DNA of 64,000 nucleotides, from contig JADKIA010000030.1 in NCBI GenBank assembly GCA_016721465.1, forward strand, positions 62,001 to 126,000. The letters are read 5' to 3'. Numbering within the stretch: position 1 is the first letter of the stretch; the number at the start of each line of letters is the position of its first letter. This DNA comes from Ideonella sp. (GTDB lineage Bacteria; Pseudomonadota; Gammaproteobacteria; Burkholderiales; Burkholderiaceae_C). Below are positions 57,101 through 64,000 of the stretch, piece after piece. Position numbers and translations under genes: made by a program. The notes beneath the pieces are model-generated. The model was not told the DNA's origin. It searched no databases and saw nothing but the letters and a program-made list of their open reading frames with translations.

Positions 57101-57639
57101 ACCTGGTGGACAGCCGCGACCCGCAGCTGCTGGCCGGCATCGTCTCCGACCTGCGCTTCGTCAATGGCCAGCGTGGCCGCGTGGCGATCTTCAAGCTCGA
57201 CGATCGCAGCGAAGTCATCGAAGCCGTGGCCAACGACGAGTTGATCGAGGCCAACAAGGAGCTGCTGCGCGAGGACGAGTTGGTCGTCATCCAGGGCAAG
57301 GTGCAGCCCGACCGGTTCTCAGGCGGGCTGCGGCTGAACGTGGCCTCGATCTGGGATCTGGCGGGCGCGCGCGCGCGCTTTGGCCGCTATCTGGCAATGG
57401 CCGTGAATGGTGGCGTGCCACCGGTGGCGGACCTGGTGCGCACCTGGCCGGCCAAGCGCGAGACCACCGAGCAAGGTGATCTGGTGCAGGGCCTGGGCCT
57501 GCGCCTGCAGATCAGCCGTCCCACGGCCACTGCCGAACTGGATCTCGGCGACCAGGGGCGTTTTTGGCCTTGCGACGAGGCCTTGGCGCGGTGCCGGGCC
57601 CTGGCCCACGGCGGTCAGGCGGCCATCGTCTACGAGTGA
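54121..57639 (+). CDS. dnaE: DNA polymerase III subunit alpha
   Basis: The replicative polymerase has 1172 residues. The PHP domain starts at MPFVHLRTHTEYSVVDG; the polymerase core has VGPGRGSGAGSLVAYSL and the catalytic aspartates in PDFDIDFC (407, 409, 411); later come the fingers (MGKKKAEEMAEHR), YGFNKSHAAAYSLLAYHTGW, helix-hairpin-helix, the beta-clamp-binding region around GGLFDDF, and an OB fold. Length is normal for DnaE1. It appears monocistronic. Confidence 0.98.
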   Translation: MPFVHLRTHTEYSVVDGTLRIDDAAGAAARDGQVALAITDLSNLFGAVKFYRACRGKGVKPIIGVDVFVEPDAALGGGDKAASRLVLLVQNRQGYLNLCELLARAWVKNAQRAQAWVKWEWLAELGEGLIALSGADFGLVGLALLAGDEGRARLAAKRLSVLFPGRFYIELQRGGLPTHEAHVRAAVPLAAELGLPVVATHPVQFAQADDFDAHEARVCVAEGETLANPKRIKRFSREQYFKTQAQMEALFADVPSALANTVRIAQRCNLTLAMGKNYLPDFPTPIVNGQPMPMEEYIRQASLDGLEERLRVRYPDAAERDRQRPQYLERLHYEIGVILKMGFPGYFMIVADFINWARGHGCPVGPGRGSGAGSLVAYSLRITDLDPLQYHLLFERFLNPDRISMPDFDIDFCQANRDRVIEYVTEKYGREAVSQIATFGTMAAKAALRDVGRVLGMGYGQVDSIAKLIPAPPGKTVTLAKVPEHPDGGLIYARKEAPELEQREAAEEEVAELLSLATRVEGIVRNIGMHAAGVLIAPGKITDFCPLYQQPGSTSAVSQYDKDDVEAIGLVKFDFLGLATLTILELAKDFIVARYPERKDFSFETVPLDDPRVYKLFSEGLTESVFQFESRGMQAMLKEARPNRLEDLIALNAMFRPGPMENIPSFCARKNGKETVEYPHPLLEPVLAETYGIMVYQEQVMQAAQVLGGYTLGGADLLRRAMGKKKAEEMAEHRQIFRTGAARQNISEQKADEVFDLMEKFAGYGFNKSHAAAYSLLAYHTGWLKVHFTAEFYAANMTIEMDDTDKLKVLLGDAKLFNVSFDPPDVNRGTHRFEPINPKLVRYGLGAIKGTGQGAIEAIVEAREAGGLFHSFFDFCSRVDRKRVNKRVVEALIKAGAFDSLHADRASLLASVALGFDWADTQVVNASQGGLFDDFGGDAHGSSTQEPPLAHAEPWGIRERLTLEKAAIGFYLSGHLFQESEAEVRRFCKREIANLVDSRDPQLLAGIVSDLRFVNGQRGRVAIFKLDDRSEVIEAVANDELIEANKELLREDELVVIQGKVQPDRFSGGLRLNVASIWDLAGARARFGRYLAMAVNGGVPPVADLVRTWPAKRETTEQGDLVQGLGLRLQISRPTATAELDLGDQGRFWPCDEALARCRALAHGGQAAIVYE

Positions 57640-57776
57640 GGCGCGTCCGCCCGGGGCCAGCACGTGCGGCCCTTGCTTGCAGGCCTTACCGTTCTTCACT
57701 TGGGATCTGACAACGCCACCGCGGTGGCGGGCGTTCATCCGGTACGGTCCATCCAGGACGATCACGGAGAACGGCA

Positions 57777-58277
57777 ATGAGACCACTGGCCCTCGCCACC
57801 ATCACCAGCTTGCTGGCGCTCAGCGGCGCAGCACAGGCCACCAACGTGGGCGTGTCCATCGGCATCAGCCAGCCTGGTGTGTATGGCCGCATCGATGTCG
57901 GCCGCTTCCCGCAGCCTGCCGTGGTGGTACCCCAGCCTGTTTGGGTGCAGCCGCCGCGCATGGTGGTGTCGCCACCCGCGGAACCGGTGTACCTGTGGGT
58001 GCCGCCTGGCCACCGCAAGCACTGGCATCGGCATTGCGCGCAGTACCGCGCCTGCGGCGTACCGGTGATGTTCGTGCAGGACCGCTGGTACCGCGACAAC
58101 GTGGTCCGGTCGCAACCGGCCCCCATGCACCGGAATGTGCAGTTCGCTCCGCCGCCTGTGCGCCATGTGTCGGCACCGCCGCCGCGCCCAGTGCAATACA
58201 TCGAGCAGGGGCGATCGCATGACGGCCGGGGTCATGGGCACGGCCGGGACCATGACGGCGGCCGCGGCCGCGACTGA
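57777..58277 (+). CDS. exported His/Pro/Arg-rich protein, unknown function
   Basis: The 166-residue protein has a signal peptide (ALATITSLLALSGAAQA), a region VGVSIGISQPGVYGRIDVGRFPQP typical of small Burkholderiales envelope proteins, a histidine-rich loop GHRKHWHRHCAQYRACGVPV with two cysteines, and a disordered tail of Gly/His/Asp/Arg repeats (HDGRGHGHGRDHDGG). The histidines could bind metal. ACGGAGAACGGCA before the ATG supplies a Shine-Dalgarno sequence. Function is not known. Confidence 0.72.
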   Translation: MRPLALATITSLLALSGAAQATNVGVSIGISQPGVYGRIDVGRFPQPAVVVPQPVWVQPPRMVVSPPAEPVYLWVPPGHRKHWHRHCAQYRACGVPVMFVQDRWYRDNVVRSQPAPMHRNVQFAPPPVRHVSAPPPRPVQYIEQGRSHDGRGHGHGRDHDGGRGRD

Positions 58278-58337
58278 TCGATTCCCTCAGGGCCAGCACG
58301 GGGCTCATCCGGCGCCCCCCGCGCGCAGAATGCGCGC

Positions 58338-59552
58338 ATGTACGAGACCCCCATCACCGGCCTGGTGCTCACCGGCGGCGGCGCGCGCGCCGCCTACCAG
58401 GTGGGGGTACTCAAGGCCCTGGCCCAGTTGCGCCGGGGCACCGGCGCCGACCTTCGACGCAACCCGTTTGCGGTGATCTGCGGCACCTCTGCCGGTGCCA
58501 TCAATTCGGCCGCACTGGCCTGCCGCGCCGACCACTTCGACCAGTCGGTGACCACGCTGTGCGAGGTCTGGCAGGATTTCCGCGCCGATCATGTCTACCG
58601 CGCCGATTCATTGGGCGTGATTCGCAGCGGGGCGCAGTGGCTGACCATGTTGTCGATCGGGTTCGTGCTGGCGCGCTGGCGCAGGGCCCGGCCGCGCTCG
58701 CTGCTGAACAACTCGCCGCTGCTGGAACTGCTGTGCCAGACGGTGCCGCTCGAGCGCCTGCCCGCGCTGCTGGCTTCGGGTGAGTTGCGGGCTCTGGCCA
58801 TCAGCGCGTCCAGCTACAGCAGCGGCGAGCATGTCACCTTCTACGACACGGCGGCCGACATCAAGCCCTGGCTGCGCTCGCAGCGCATGGCGGTGCCCAC
58901 GCGGCTGACGCGCATGCACTTGCTGGCCTCCTCGGCGATTCCGTTTGTCTTCCCGGCCACCGAATTGGCCATTGGCCAGGGCAGCCATTGGTTCGGCGAT
59001 GGTTCGATGCGCCAGACCGCGCCCATTTCACCGGCCATTCACCTGGGTGCGCAGCGCGTGGTGGTGATCGGCGCCGGGCGCATGCACGAGCCGGCAGGAC
59101 GCAGCGTCGCCAACACGGGTTACCCCAATCTGGCACAGGTGGCCGGGCATGCCATGTCGGGCATTTTCCTGGATGCGCTGGCGGTGGACATCGAGCGCAT
59201 GCGGCGCATCAACCGCACGTTGGCGCTGCTGCCCGAGCAGGCCCGTGTCGACACACCACTGCGCAGCGTGCAGGCACTGGTGATCGCGCCCTCGCAGCGC
59301 CTGGATGACATCGCCGCGCGCCACCTGATGCAACTGCCCCGTCCCGTGCGCACCCTGCTGCGCGGCGTGGGCGTGGGCGGCACCGGGCCCGATGCGCGGG
59401 GCGCCGCGTTGGCCAGCTACCTTTTGTTTGAAGCGGCCTACACGCGCGAGTTGATGGCGCTGGGCGAGGCCGACACGCTGGCGCGGCGTGGCGAGGTGCT
59501 GGACTTCTTTCGTTGGGCTCCCAGCAGTGCCCCGCACGCCACGACGGCCTGA
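58338..59552 (+). CDS. patatin-like phospholipase
   Basis: The 404-residue protein has the patatin elements: oxyanion loop LVLTGGGARAAYQVGVL, nucleophile elbow ICGTSAGAINSAAL (Ser) and the catalytic Asp in WFGDGSMRQ. The dyad suggests acyl hydrolase activity on lipids. A hydrophobic stretch (WLTMLSIGFVLARW) may touch the membrane. There is no signal peptide. The ATG has CAGAAT six bases upstream and no Shine-Dalgarno sequence. Confidence 0.88.
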   Translation: MYETPITGLVLTGGGARAAYQVGVLKALAQLRRGTGADLRRNPFAVICGTSAGAINSAALACRADHFDQSVTTLCEVWQDFRADHVYRADSLGVIRSGAQWLTMLSIGFVLARWRRARPRSLLNNSPLLELLCQTVPLERLPALLASGELRALAISASSYSSGEHVTFYDTAADIKPWLRSQRMAVPTRLTRMHLLASSAIPFVFPATELAIGQGSHWFGDGSMRQTAPISPAIHLGAQRVVVIGAGRMHEPAGRSVANTGYPNLAQVAGHAMSGIFLDALAVDIERMRRINRTLALLPEQARVDTPLRSVQALVIAPSQRLDDIAARHLMQLPRPVRTLLRGVGVGGTGPDARGAALASYLLFEAAYTRELMALGEADTLARRGEVLDFFRWAPSSAPHATTA

Positions 59553-59560
59553 ATCGCCCA

Positions 59561-59590
59561 TGAAAAAGGCCCCGCATCGCGAGGCCTTTG
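59561..59590. terminator. terminator between the patatin and HhH genes
   Basis: AAAGGCC (59565-59571) pairs with GGCCTTT (59583-59589) around an 11-base loop. Leftward, out of the HhH gene, the stem runs into a stretch of five Ts; rightward only TTT follows. It is best as the terminator of the leftward gene and weaker for the patatin gene. Confidence 0.7.
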
Positions 59591-59624
59591 CCGAGCAGCG
59601 AGCGTTGTGCCCGCGGCGCCTGCC

Positions 59625-60266
59625 TTACTTCTTGGCGCCAGAGGCGGCAGCGTCAGCCGCATCAGCCTTCTTCGACTTCTTGGCCTTCTTGTCGGCCTTG
59701 TCATCGGCAGCTGCCGCGGGCTTGTCGGTGGTCTTGGCAGCATCGGCCTTGGCGGCCTTCTCGGCGGCGGCCTTTTCCTTCTTGGTCATCTTGGCGGGCT
59801 TGTCGGCGGCGGACGCGGCAGCGGCGGGCTTGTCGCTCACCTTGGCAACTTCAGCCTTGGCCGTGGCCTTCTCGGCGGCCTTGGGTGCAGCGGCCTTGTC
59901 GGTGGCCTTGGCCGGCTCGGCAGCCTTGGCAGCAACCGGTGCAGCTTCAGCGGCCTTGGCGGCGGGCTTGGCGTCGGCGGCGGGCTTCGCGGCCGGGGCC
60001 CCCTTGTAGGTGGCGCCGTTCACGGTGAGGCCTTCGGCCGAGAACTTGGCGGCATTGCCTTCGCCCACGCCCTTGACGCGATCGACCATGTCGTTCCAGT
60101 CCTTGAAGCTGGCCTTCTTGCGTTCATCGAGGATCTTGCCGGCGATCGCCGGGCCGATGCCCTTGACCGCTTCCAGCTCGGCCTGGGTGGCCTTGTTGGC
60201 ATCGATGGCGGCGAAGGCCGTGGCGGCGATGAGTGCGAACAGGGCGGCCAGAATGCGTTTGAACAT
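59625..60266 (-). CDS. exported ComEA-like HhH protein with histone-H1-like tail
   Basis: The 213-residue protein has a signal peptide (FKRILAALFALIAATAFA), a ComEA-type helix-hairpin-helix (IDANKATQAELEAVKGIGPA and ILDERKKASFKDWNDMVDRV) and then, from about residue 90, a long Ala/Lys/Pro tail rich in AAKAAEPAKATDKAA-like repeats ending KKSKKADA. HhH domains of this type bind DNA without sequence specificity, as in competence; the tail resembles bacterial H1-like proteins. GGAGG before the ATG is a strong start signal. A periplasmic DNA-binding role is inferred. Confidence 0.82.
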   Translation of the reverse strand: MFKRILAALFALIAATAFAAIDANKATQAELEAVKGIGPAIAGKILDERKKASFKDWNDMVDRVKGVGEGNAAKFSAEGLTVNGATYKGAPAAKPAADAKPAAKAAEAAPVAAKAAEPAKATDKAAAPKAAEKATAKAEVAKVSDKPAAAASAADKPAKMTKKEKAAAEKAAKADAAKTTDKPAAAADDKADKKAKKSKKADAADAAASGAKK

Positions 60267-60324
60267 GGGTAAAACCTCCGGTGGTCGATCGATGCAGGAT
60301 GCAGGCCCCTGCGCTTCGTGTTGG

Positions 60325-60348
60325 CCGGACCGATGCGAATCGGTCTGG
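60325..60348. other. hairpin / possible operator upstream of the HhH gene
   Basis: CCGGACCGAT-GCGA-ATCGGTCTGG forms a 10-bp stem with one mismatch in the 181-base gap between the glycosyltransferase and HhH genes, about 60 bases before the HhH ATG. There is no U-tract. It could be an operator or a weak terminator. The rest of the gap shows nothing else I can support. Confidence 0.4.
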
Positions 60349-60447
60349 TCCCAGCGCAACCAACGCGGGGTCGATCCGCCCGGTTGACACCGGCGCGTCG
60401 CCGCGCAGGACAATTCCGCCGCAGGCGATCGGGCAGGGCGACAAAGA

Positions 60448-61392
60448 TCAAAGTCGGTCGCGCACCCGCGACAGCACTTCGTCCACCGACGGCCATTGCG
60501 GCCAGCGCCGCACCACCTGCACCGTGGGGCCCCACGGTGCCCACTGCTCGGGTTTGGTCGGGCCCAACACGCTGAGCACCGGCGCGCCCACGGCAGCGGC
60601 CAGGTGGGCCGGGCCGGTGTCGTTCGACACCACCAAGGCGGCGCGGCGCAACAGCGCGCCGTAGACACCCAGGCGCACACCAGCCAACCGCTTCACACCG
60701 GGGTGCTGACTGGTGATGATGTCGTCCTCGCCGGGCCCGGGGCAGGCCACCACGTCGCGGCCGATGGTCAGCAGTGCGCGGGTGAACTCGGCAAAGGCCG
60801 GCCAGGTCTTGTCCTGCTTCTCGAACAGCCCGCCGGCAAACGGACAGATCACGATGAATCCGGGTTGCACGCCGTGCTGCACCAGCAGCGCATCGGCTGC
60901 CGCCTGGTCGGCGGCCGTGCTGAGCAGGCCGATTTCGGCCGGGGGGGTGGCCTGCACGTCGAGGAACGCACAGGCCAGGCCCCAGTAGCTGGTCAGCGCG
61001 TGGTCGCCGTGGGCCGTTTGCGCCACGCTGCGGTGGAGCAGAGGGCTGCGGCCCTCCTGCGCGTAGCCCATGCACCTCAGTCCGGCCAGCCGCATCTCCA
61101 AAGCGCTCGAAAACGAGGTGGGCAGCACCAGGGCGTTGTCACGCCGGTTGAAGCCGGGGTCGCGTCCGGCCGCGCTGTGGCGCAGTTCGCGCAACTGGGC
61201 GGCGCAGGCACGCAGGCCGTTCGGGCGGGTGTGCACGGCCCAGCCTTGCCCCGCCAGCAGCGGCCCGGCCCAGCCCTTGCCCACCAAGTGCAGCTCGTGA
61301 CCGTGGGACTGCAGCAATTGCAGGGCCGGAACGCCAAGGATCACGTCGCCCACCCAGTTGCGCAAGCGGACGATCAATGGGCGGGAAGTCAT
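60448..61392 (-). CDS. glycosyltransferase family 9 (LPS heptosyltransferase family)
   Basis: A 314-residue cytoplasmic/peripheral glycosyltransferase. MTSRPLIVRLRNWVGDVILGVPAL is the GT9 N-terminus, and VVSNDTGPAHLAAAVGAPVLSVLGPT is the ADP-heptose-binding segment. It resembles WaaF more than WaaC, but the assignment to heptosyltransferase II is not certain. It diverges from the DUF4254/heptosyltransferase pair. Confidence 0.84.
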   Translation of the reverse strand: MTSRPLIVRLRNWVGDVILGVPALQLLQSHGHELHLVGKGWAGPLLAGQGWAVHTRPNGLRACAAQLRELRHSAAGRDPGFNRRDNALVLPTSFSSALEMRLAGLRCMGYAQEGRSPLLHRSVAQTAHGDHALTSYWGLACAFLDVQATPPAEIGLLSTAADQAAADALLVQHGVQPGFIVICPFAGGLFEKQDKTWPAFAEFTRALLTIGRDVVACPGPGEDDIITSQHPGVKRLAGVRLGVYGALLRRAALVVSNDTGPAHLAAAVGAPVLSVLGPTKPEQWAPWGPTVQVVRRWPQWPSVDEVLSRVRDRL

Positions 61393-61498
61393 TCGGGGCG
61401 CACGGCTGTGGTCAGGGCCTGCAACAGGCCGGTCAAGCCTGCAGTGGTCGGGTGCGTTGAGGGTCGATAATTCGCGGTCCGCATTCTGCCACCCGACC

Positions 61499-62146
61499 AT
61501 GTCCGCCAAGCTCCCGTCCGCCGCCGAGATCATCGCCTTGCACGACCTACTGCTGGCCGACTCGGCCTGGCCTGGGGCCGAGCCCGCGCCGCGCGACGAT
61601 GGCCCGTGGCGCTGGGTCCAGGTCAACCACCGCAACAACTGCCTGCTGTGGGCCGAAGAGGACCTGGCCCGTCGCACGCGCGTGGCCGATGCCGACATCG
61701 CAGCCAACAAACGCGCCATCGACGGCTACAACCAGGCCCGCAACGACGCCACCGAACGGGTCGACGAGTTGCTGCTGATGGCGCTCGGCCTGGTCGATGC
61801 CGCTTCTGCCCGCACCGACGCCCCTGTGTCCACCATGCCGGCCGGCGCGCGCCTGAACAGCGAAACGGCCGGCAGCATGGTGGACCGCTTGTCCATCATG
61901 GCGCTGAAGGTGCACGCCATGCGGGCGCAGACCCTGCGCACCGACGTCGACGCCGAGCACCTGGCCGGCAGCCGGGTCAAGCTCGCGCGCCTCGAGCAGC
62001 AGCGTGCGGACCTGGGCCGGTGCCTGGATGAACTGCTGGCCGATGCGCGTGCCGGACGCGCTTACTTCAAGGTTTATCGGCAGTTCAAAATGTACAACGA
62101 CGCGCGTTTCAACCCGGCCCTGGTCGCTGAGGCCGCGAAGCAGTAG
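61499..62146 (+). CDS. DUF4254 family protein
   Basis: The 215-residue soluble, mostly helical protein matches the DUF4254 pattern: VNHRNNCLLWAEEDLARR, AIDGYNQARNDATERVDE, MVDRLSIMALKVHAM and the closing YRQFKMYNDARFNP. The conserved Asn, Glu, His and Asp residues suggest a ligand site. Members recur next to LPS core glycosyltransferases, as here between two GT9 genes, so a role in core assembly is likely but unproven. GATAAT at 61466-61471 is a possible -10. Confidence 0.82.
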   Translation: MSAKLPSAAEIIALHDLLLADSAWPGAEPAPRDDGPWRWVQVNHRNNCLLWAEEDLARRTRVADADIAANKRAIDGYNQARNDATERVDELLLMALGLVDAASARTDAPVSTMPAGARLNSETAGSMVDRLSIMALKVHAMRAQTLRTDVDAEHLAGSRVKLARLEQQRADLGRCLDELLADARAGRAYFKVYRQFKMYNDARFNPALVAEAAKQ

Positions 62147-62169
62147 GTCGGCAGCAAGCCACCCGCAAC

Positions 62170-63135
62170 GTGCGCGTCCTCATCGTCAAGACATCGTCCA
62201 TGGGCGATGTGGTGCACGCCCTGCCCGCGGTGAGCGACATCGTGCGCAACCATCCCGGCGTGGTGATCGACTGGATGGTGGAGGCACCTTTTGCAGCCAT
62301 CCCGTCGCTGCACCCGGGCGTGCGCCGCGTGCTGCCCATGGCCTGGCGCAAGTGGCGCAAGAGCCTGTGGACACGGCCGACACAAGCGGCCATCGCCGCG
62401 TTCCGCGCCGAACTGCGGCGCGACGACTACGACCTGGTGCTGGACCTGCAGGGCCTGTTGCTCAAGAGCGTGCTGTGGGGCCTGCAGGCGCGTGGGCCGC
62501 TGGTGGGCTACGACCGCGACAGCGTGCGTGAGCCGCTGGCGGCCCTGTGCTATCGACGCGGCGCGGCCGTTTCCCGCCAGCTGCATGCGGTGGACCGCAA
62601 CCGCCGCCTGGCCTCGGCGCATCTGGGGCATGTGCTGTCGCAGGCGCCGCCTGACTTTGGCATCCTGCCGCCCCAAGGAGGCTGGCAGGCCAGTGTCAAT
62701 CCCGAGCAGATTGCGGTGCTCATTCCCTGCGCCAGCCGGCCGGAAAAGCTCTGGCCCGAAGAGGACTGGGCCGCCGTGGGCCAACGCTTGCGCACCGCCG
62801 GGCTCACGCCCGTGGTGTTGTGGGGCAGCCCGGAAGAAGGCCAGCGCGCGCAACGCATCGCCGCAGCCAGCGGCGGGCAGGTGCCGCCCTTGTTGTCGGT
62901 GGGCGAGACCGCGGCGGTGCTGGGGCGGGCGCGGCAGATCGTCGGCCTGGACACTGGCTTCACCCACCTGGGCGCGGCCTTCGGTCGGCCCGCCATTGGC
63001 ATCTATTGCGACCATGAGCCGGGCCTGGCGGGTCTGACCGGGCCGGGGCACGTGGCGAGCCTGGGTGGCAAGGGCCAGGTGCCCACCCGTGCAGCCGTGC
63101 TGGCGCAGCTGGAGTTTCACCTGCGGGTGCGCTGA
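62170..63135 (+). CDS. waaC: lipopolysaccharide heptosyltransferase I
   Basis: WaaC adds the first heptose to Kdo in the LPS inner core. The 321 residues start at a GTG with MRVLIVKTSSMGDVVHALPAVSD, the classic WaaC opening with the Asp that acts as base, and include IDWMVEAPFAAIPSLHP, YDLVLDLQGLLKS-like segment and LDTGFTHLGAAFGRPAIGIY near the C-terminus. It lies 23 bases after the DUF4254 gene and is probably co-transcribed. Confidence 0.92.
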   Translation: MRVLIVKTSSMGDVVHALPAVSDIVRNHPGVVIDWMVEAPFAAIPSLHPGVRRVLPMAWRKWRKSLWTRPTQAAIAAFRAELRRDDYDLVLDLQGLLLKSVLWGLQARGPLVGYDRDSVREPLAALCYRRGAAVSRQLHAVDRNRRLASAHLGHVLSQAPPDFGILPPQGGWQASVNPEQIAVLIPCASRPEKLWPEEDWAAVGQRLRTAGLTPVVLWGSPEEGQRAQRIAAASGGQVPPLLSVGETAAVLGRARQIVGLDTGFTHLGAAFGRPAIGIYCDHEPGLAGLTGPGHVASLGGKGQVPTRAAVLAQLEFHLRVR

Positions 63136-63205
63136 GCCGGACAGGCCATGGCGCTGGGTCTGGCGCTTTGGCGGGCTTTGCACAGGACGCGTCCTGTGCA
63201 TGTTG

Positions 63206-64000
63206 CTACAGCGATTCGACGCGCTGTGGCGGAAAGCTGTCCCAGCTCAGGCAGCCCGGACACTGCCAGCAGTAGCGCTGGGCCTCGAAACCACAGGCCG
63301 CGCAGCGGTAGCGTTGCAGTGGTCGCGCGGCACGCGTCACCACATCGCGCAAGCCCAGGCGGACGCTTTCGCGCGCGCCTTCCGGCCATTGATCGAAGGG
63401 CGTGTCCAGCAGTTCCTGGGCGGCCGACAGCGTGGGTTGCGCGCGCAGCAACTCGAGCAGCCGGGCGTTCAGCCCAGGAACCACGCCATCCAGTGCGGAC
63501 AGGGCGCGGAGCAATTCGACACCCGGCCATTGGGCATACAACTGCTCCAAGGTTTCACGTGCGGCGGCTTGCTGGCCACAGGCCCGGGCCCAGGCCACAT
63601 AGTCGCCGGCCAGGCGCACCAGGGCTTCGGGATTGCGTTGGCGCAGCAGGTTGCCGATCTCGAAGGCGGCGCCGGGTTGCCCCAGCCGAGCCAGGCGCTG
63701 GGCTTGCTGGATCAAGGGCCGCGAAGCCTGGGGCGCCGCCCGTCGCGCCGCCTCCAATGCGGCCTCGGCCGTGGCCGCATCGCCGCGCGCGTCGGCTTCG
63801 AGCGCGATCTCGCATTCGCAGTGCGCCACGCGGGTGGCGAAGGAGCCCGTGCCGGTCTTCTCCAACTGGGTGGCCATGTCGGCGGCGGCACGCCAGTCGC
63901 GAGAGCGCTCGTACAGGCCCAGCAGCGCCAATCGCGCGTCGGTGTCGAAGGGCGTGCCCAGCAGCGCACGGAAGGCCGCCTCGGCGCGGTCGAACAGGCC
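63206..64000 (-). CDS. lapB: lipopolysaccharide assembly protein LapB, 3' part
   Basis: The frame is open to the window edge, giving the last 264 or so residues of a protein normally near 390. TPR helices (GLFDRAEAAFRALLGTP, LLGLYERSRDWRAAADMA) lead to a C-terminal rubredoxin-like zinc ribbon, YRCAACGFEAQRYCWQCPGC, diagnostic of LapB/YciM. LapB recruits FtsH to degrade LpxC and so sets LPS synthesis. Its N-terminal membrane anchor lies outside the window. It converges on waaC, consistent with an LPS neighbourhood. Confidence 0.92.
   Translation of the reverse strand, partial: GLFDRAEAAFRALLGTPFDTDARLALLGLYERSRDWRAAADMATQLEKTGTGSFATRVAHCECEIALEADARGDAATAEAALEAARRAAPQASRPLIQQAQRLARLGQPGAAFEIGNLLRQRNPEALVRLAGDYVAWARACGQQAAARETLEQLYAQWPGVELLRALSALDGVVPGLNARLLELLRAQPTLSAAQELLDTPFDQWPEGARESVRLGLRDVVTRAARPLQRYRCAACGFEAQRYCWQCPGCLSWDSFPPQRVESL

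Noticed and set aside
57650..57680. Terminator after dnaE (GGGGCC...GGCCC)
   Set aside because: The stem is short with a competing GCACGTGC palindrome in the loop and only a weak T-run, so I did not list it as a feature.
60384..60414. Rightward promoter TTGACA-N19-GACAAT antisense to the glycosyltransferase gene
   Set aside because: The spacing is too long and no rightward gene follows for a kilobase; probably chance.

Overview
The window is chromosomal DNA from a high-GC betaproteobacterium. The gene order TPR protein-lolB-ispE-tRNA-Gln-prs-rplY, the neighbourhoods hrcA/nadK/recN/rapZ and mutM/mutY, and an aerobic benzoyl-CoA (box) pathway all point to Burkholderiales, most likely the Rubrivivax/Leptothrix/Ideonella/Comamonadaceae side. 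This placement is inferred from gene content and order, not from a database search. I see no insertion sequence, integrase, phage module or CRISPR array, and no stretch over 300 bases without a gene; the longest gaps are about 180-195 bases.

Region 1 (1-15.1 kb) is housekeeping. It holds the end of an alanine dehydrogenase gene and a leftward cluster for outer-membrane lipoprotein insertion, isoprenoid synthesis, PRPP synthesis and ribosomal protein L25, with a tRNA-Gln inside it. The two GO-system glycosylases mutM and mutY flank a dynamin-like GTPase. A leftward run of LON-domain protein, rapZ, recN and nadK then diverges from hrcA, followed by tRNA-Met.

Region 2 (15.1-21.1 kb) looks accessory: an Asp-box beta-propeller lipoprotein, a nucleotidyltransferase-fold protein, a methyltransferase, a secreted dienelactone-hydrolase-like enzyme, an MFS transporter, a YgjP-type metallopeptidase and a small membrane protein.

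Region 3 (21.2-32.3 kb) is a divergent catabolic locus. A three-subunit molybdenum hydroxylase reads left. A TetR regulator, a VOC protein, a dihydroxypyridine-hydroxylase-like flavin monooxygenase and a complete branched-chain-type ABC importer read right. Between the arms lie two facing copies of one 16-base operator. The combination suggests uptake and ring hydroxylation of an aromatic compound, quite possibly an N-heterocycle.

Region 4 (32.3-45.5 kb) carries the box pathway: pcaF-type thiolase, a MaoC protein, boxA, boxB, boxC and the regulator boxR on the left strand, and bclA plus an alpha/beta hydrolase on the right. TGCA/ATAGTGC elements mark the boxC and boxR/bclA promoters. The pathway's aldehyde dehydrogenase (boxD) is absent from the window. 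GC-rich palindromic elements sit between boxA, boxB and boxC, and a related-looking one lies in frame inside bclA. Fumarylacetoacetase and a beta-hydroxyacid dehydrogenase follow.

Region 5 (45.5-51.5 kb) contains an alpha/beta hydrolase, trhO, and a compact redox operon: SHP-type cytochrome c, diheme cytochrome c, cytochrome b561, and an OmpR/QseBC-like two-component system. It diverges from a previously easy-to-miss 54-residue membrane protein across a promoter carrying direct CTTNA repeats.

Region 6 (51.5-64 kb) has a P-type cation ATPase with an unusual PQEF motif, dnaE, a small exported protein, a patatin-like phospholipase, a helix-hairpin-helix protein with a histone-H1-like tail, two LPS heptosyltransferase-family genes flanking a DUF4254 gene, and the 3' part of lapB.

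Several genes share a -10-like hexamer about six to eight bases upstream of the start codon and lack a Shine-Dalgarno sequence, which suggests leaderless or near-leaderless transcripts.
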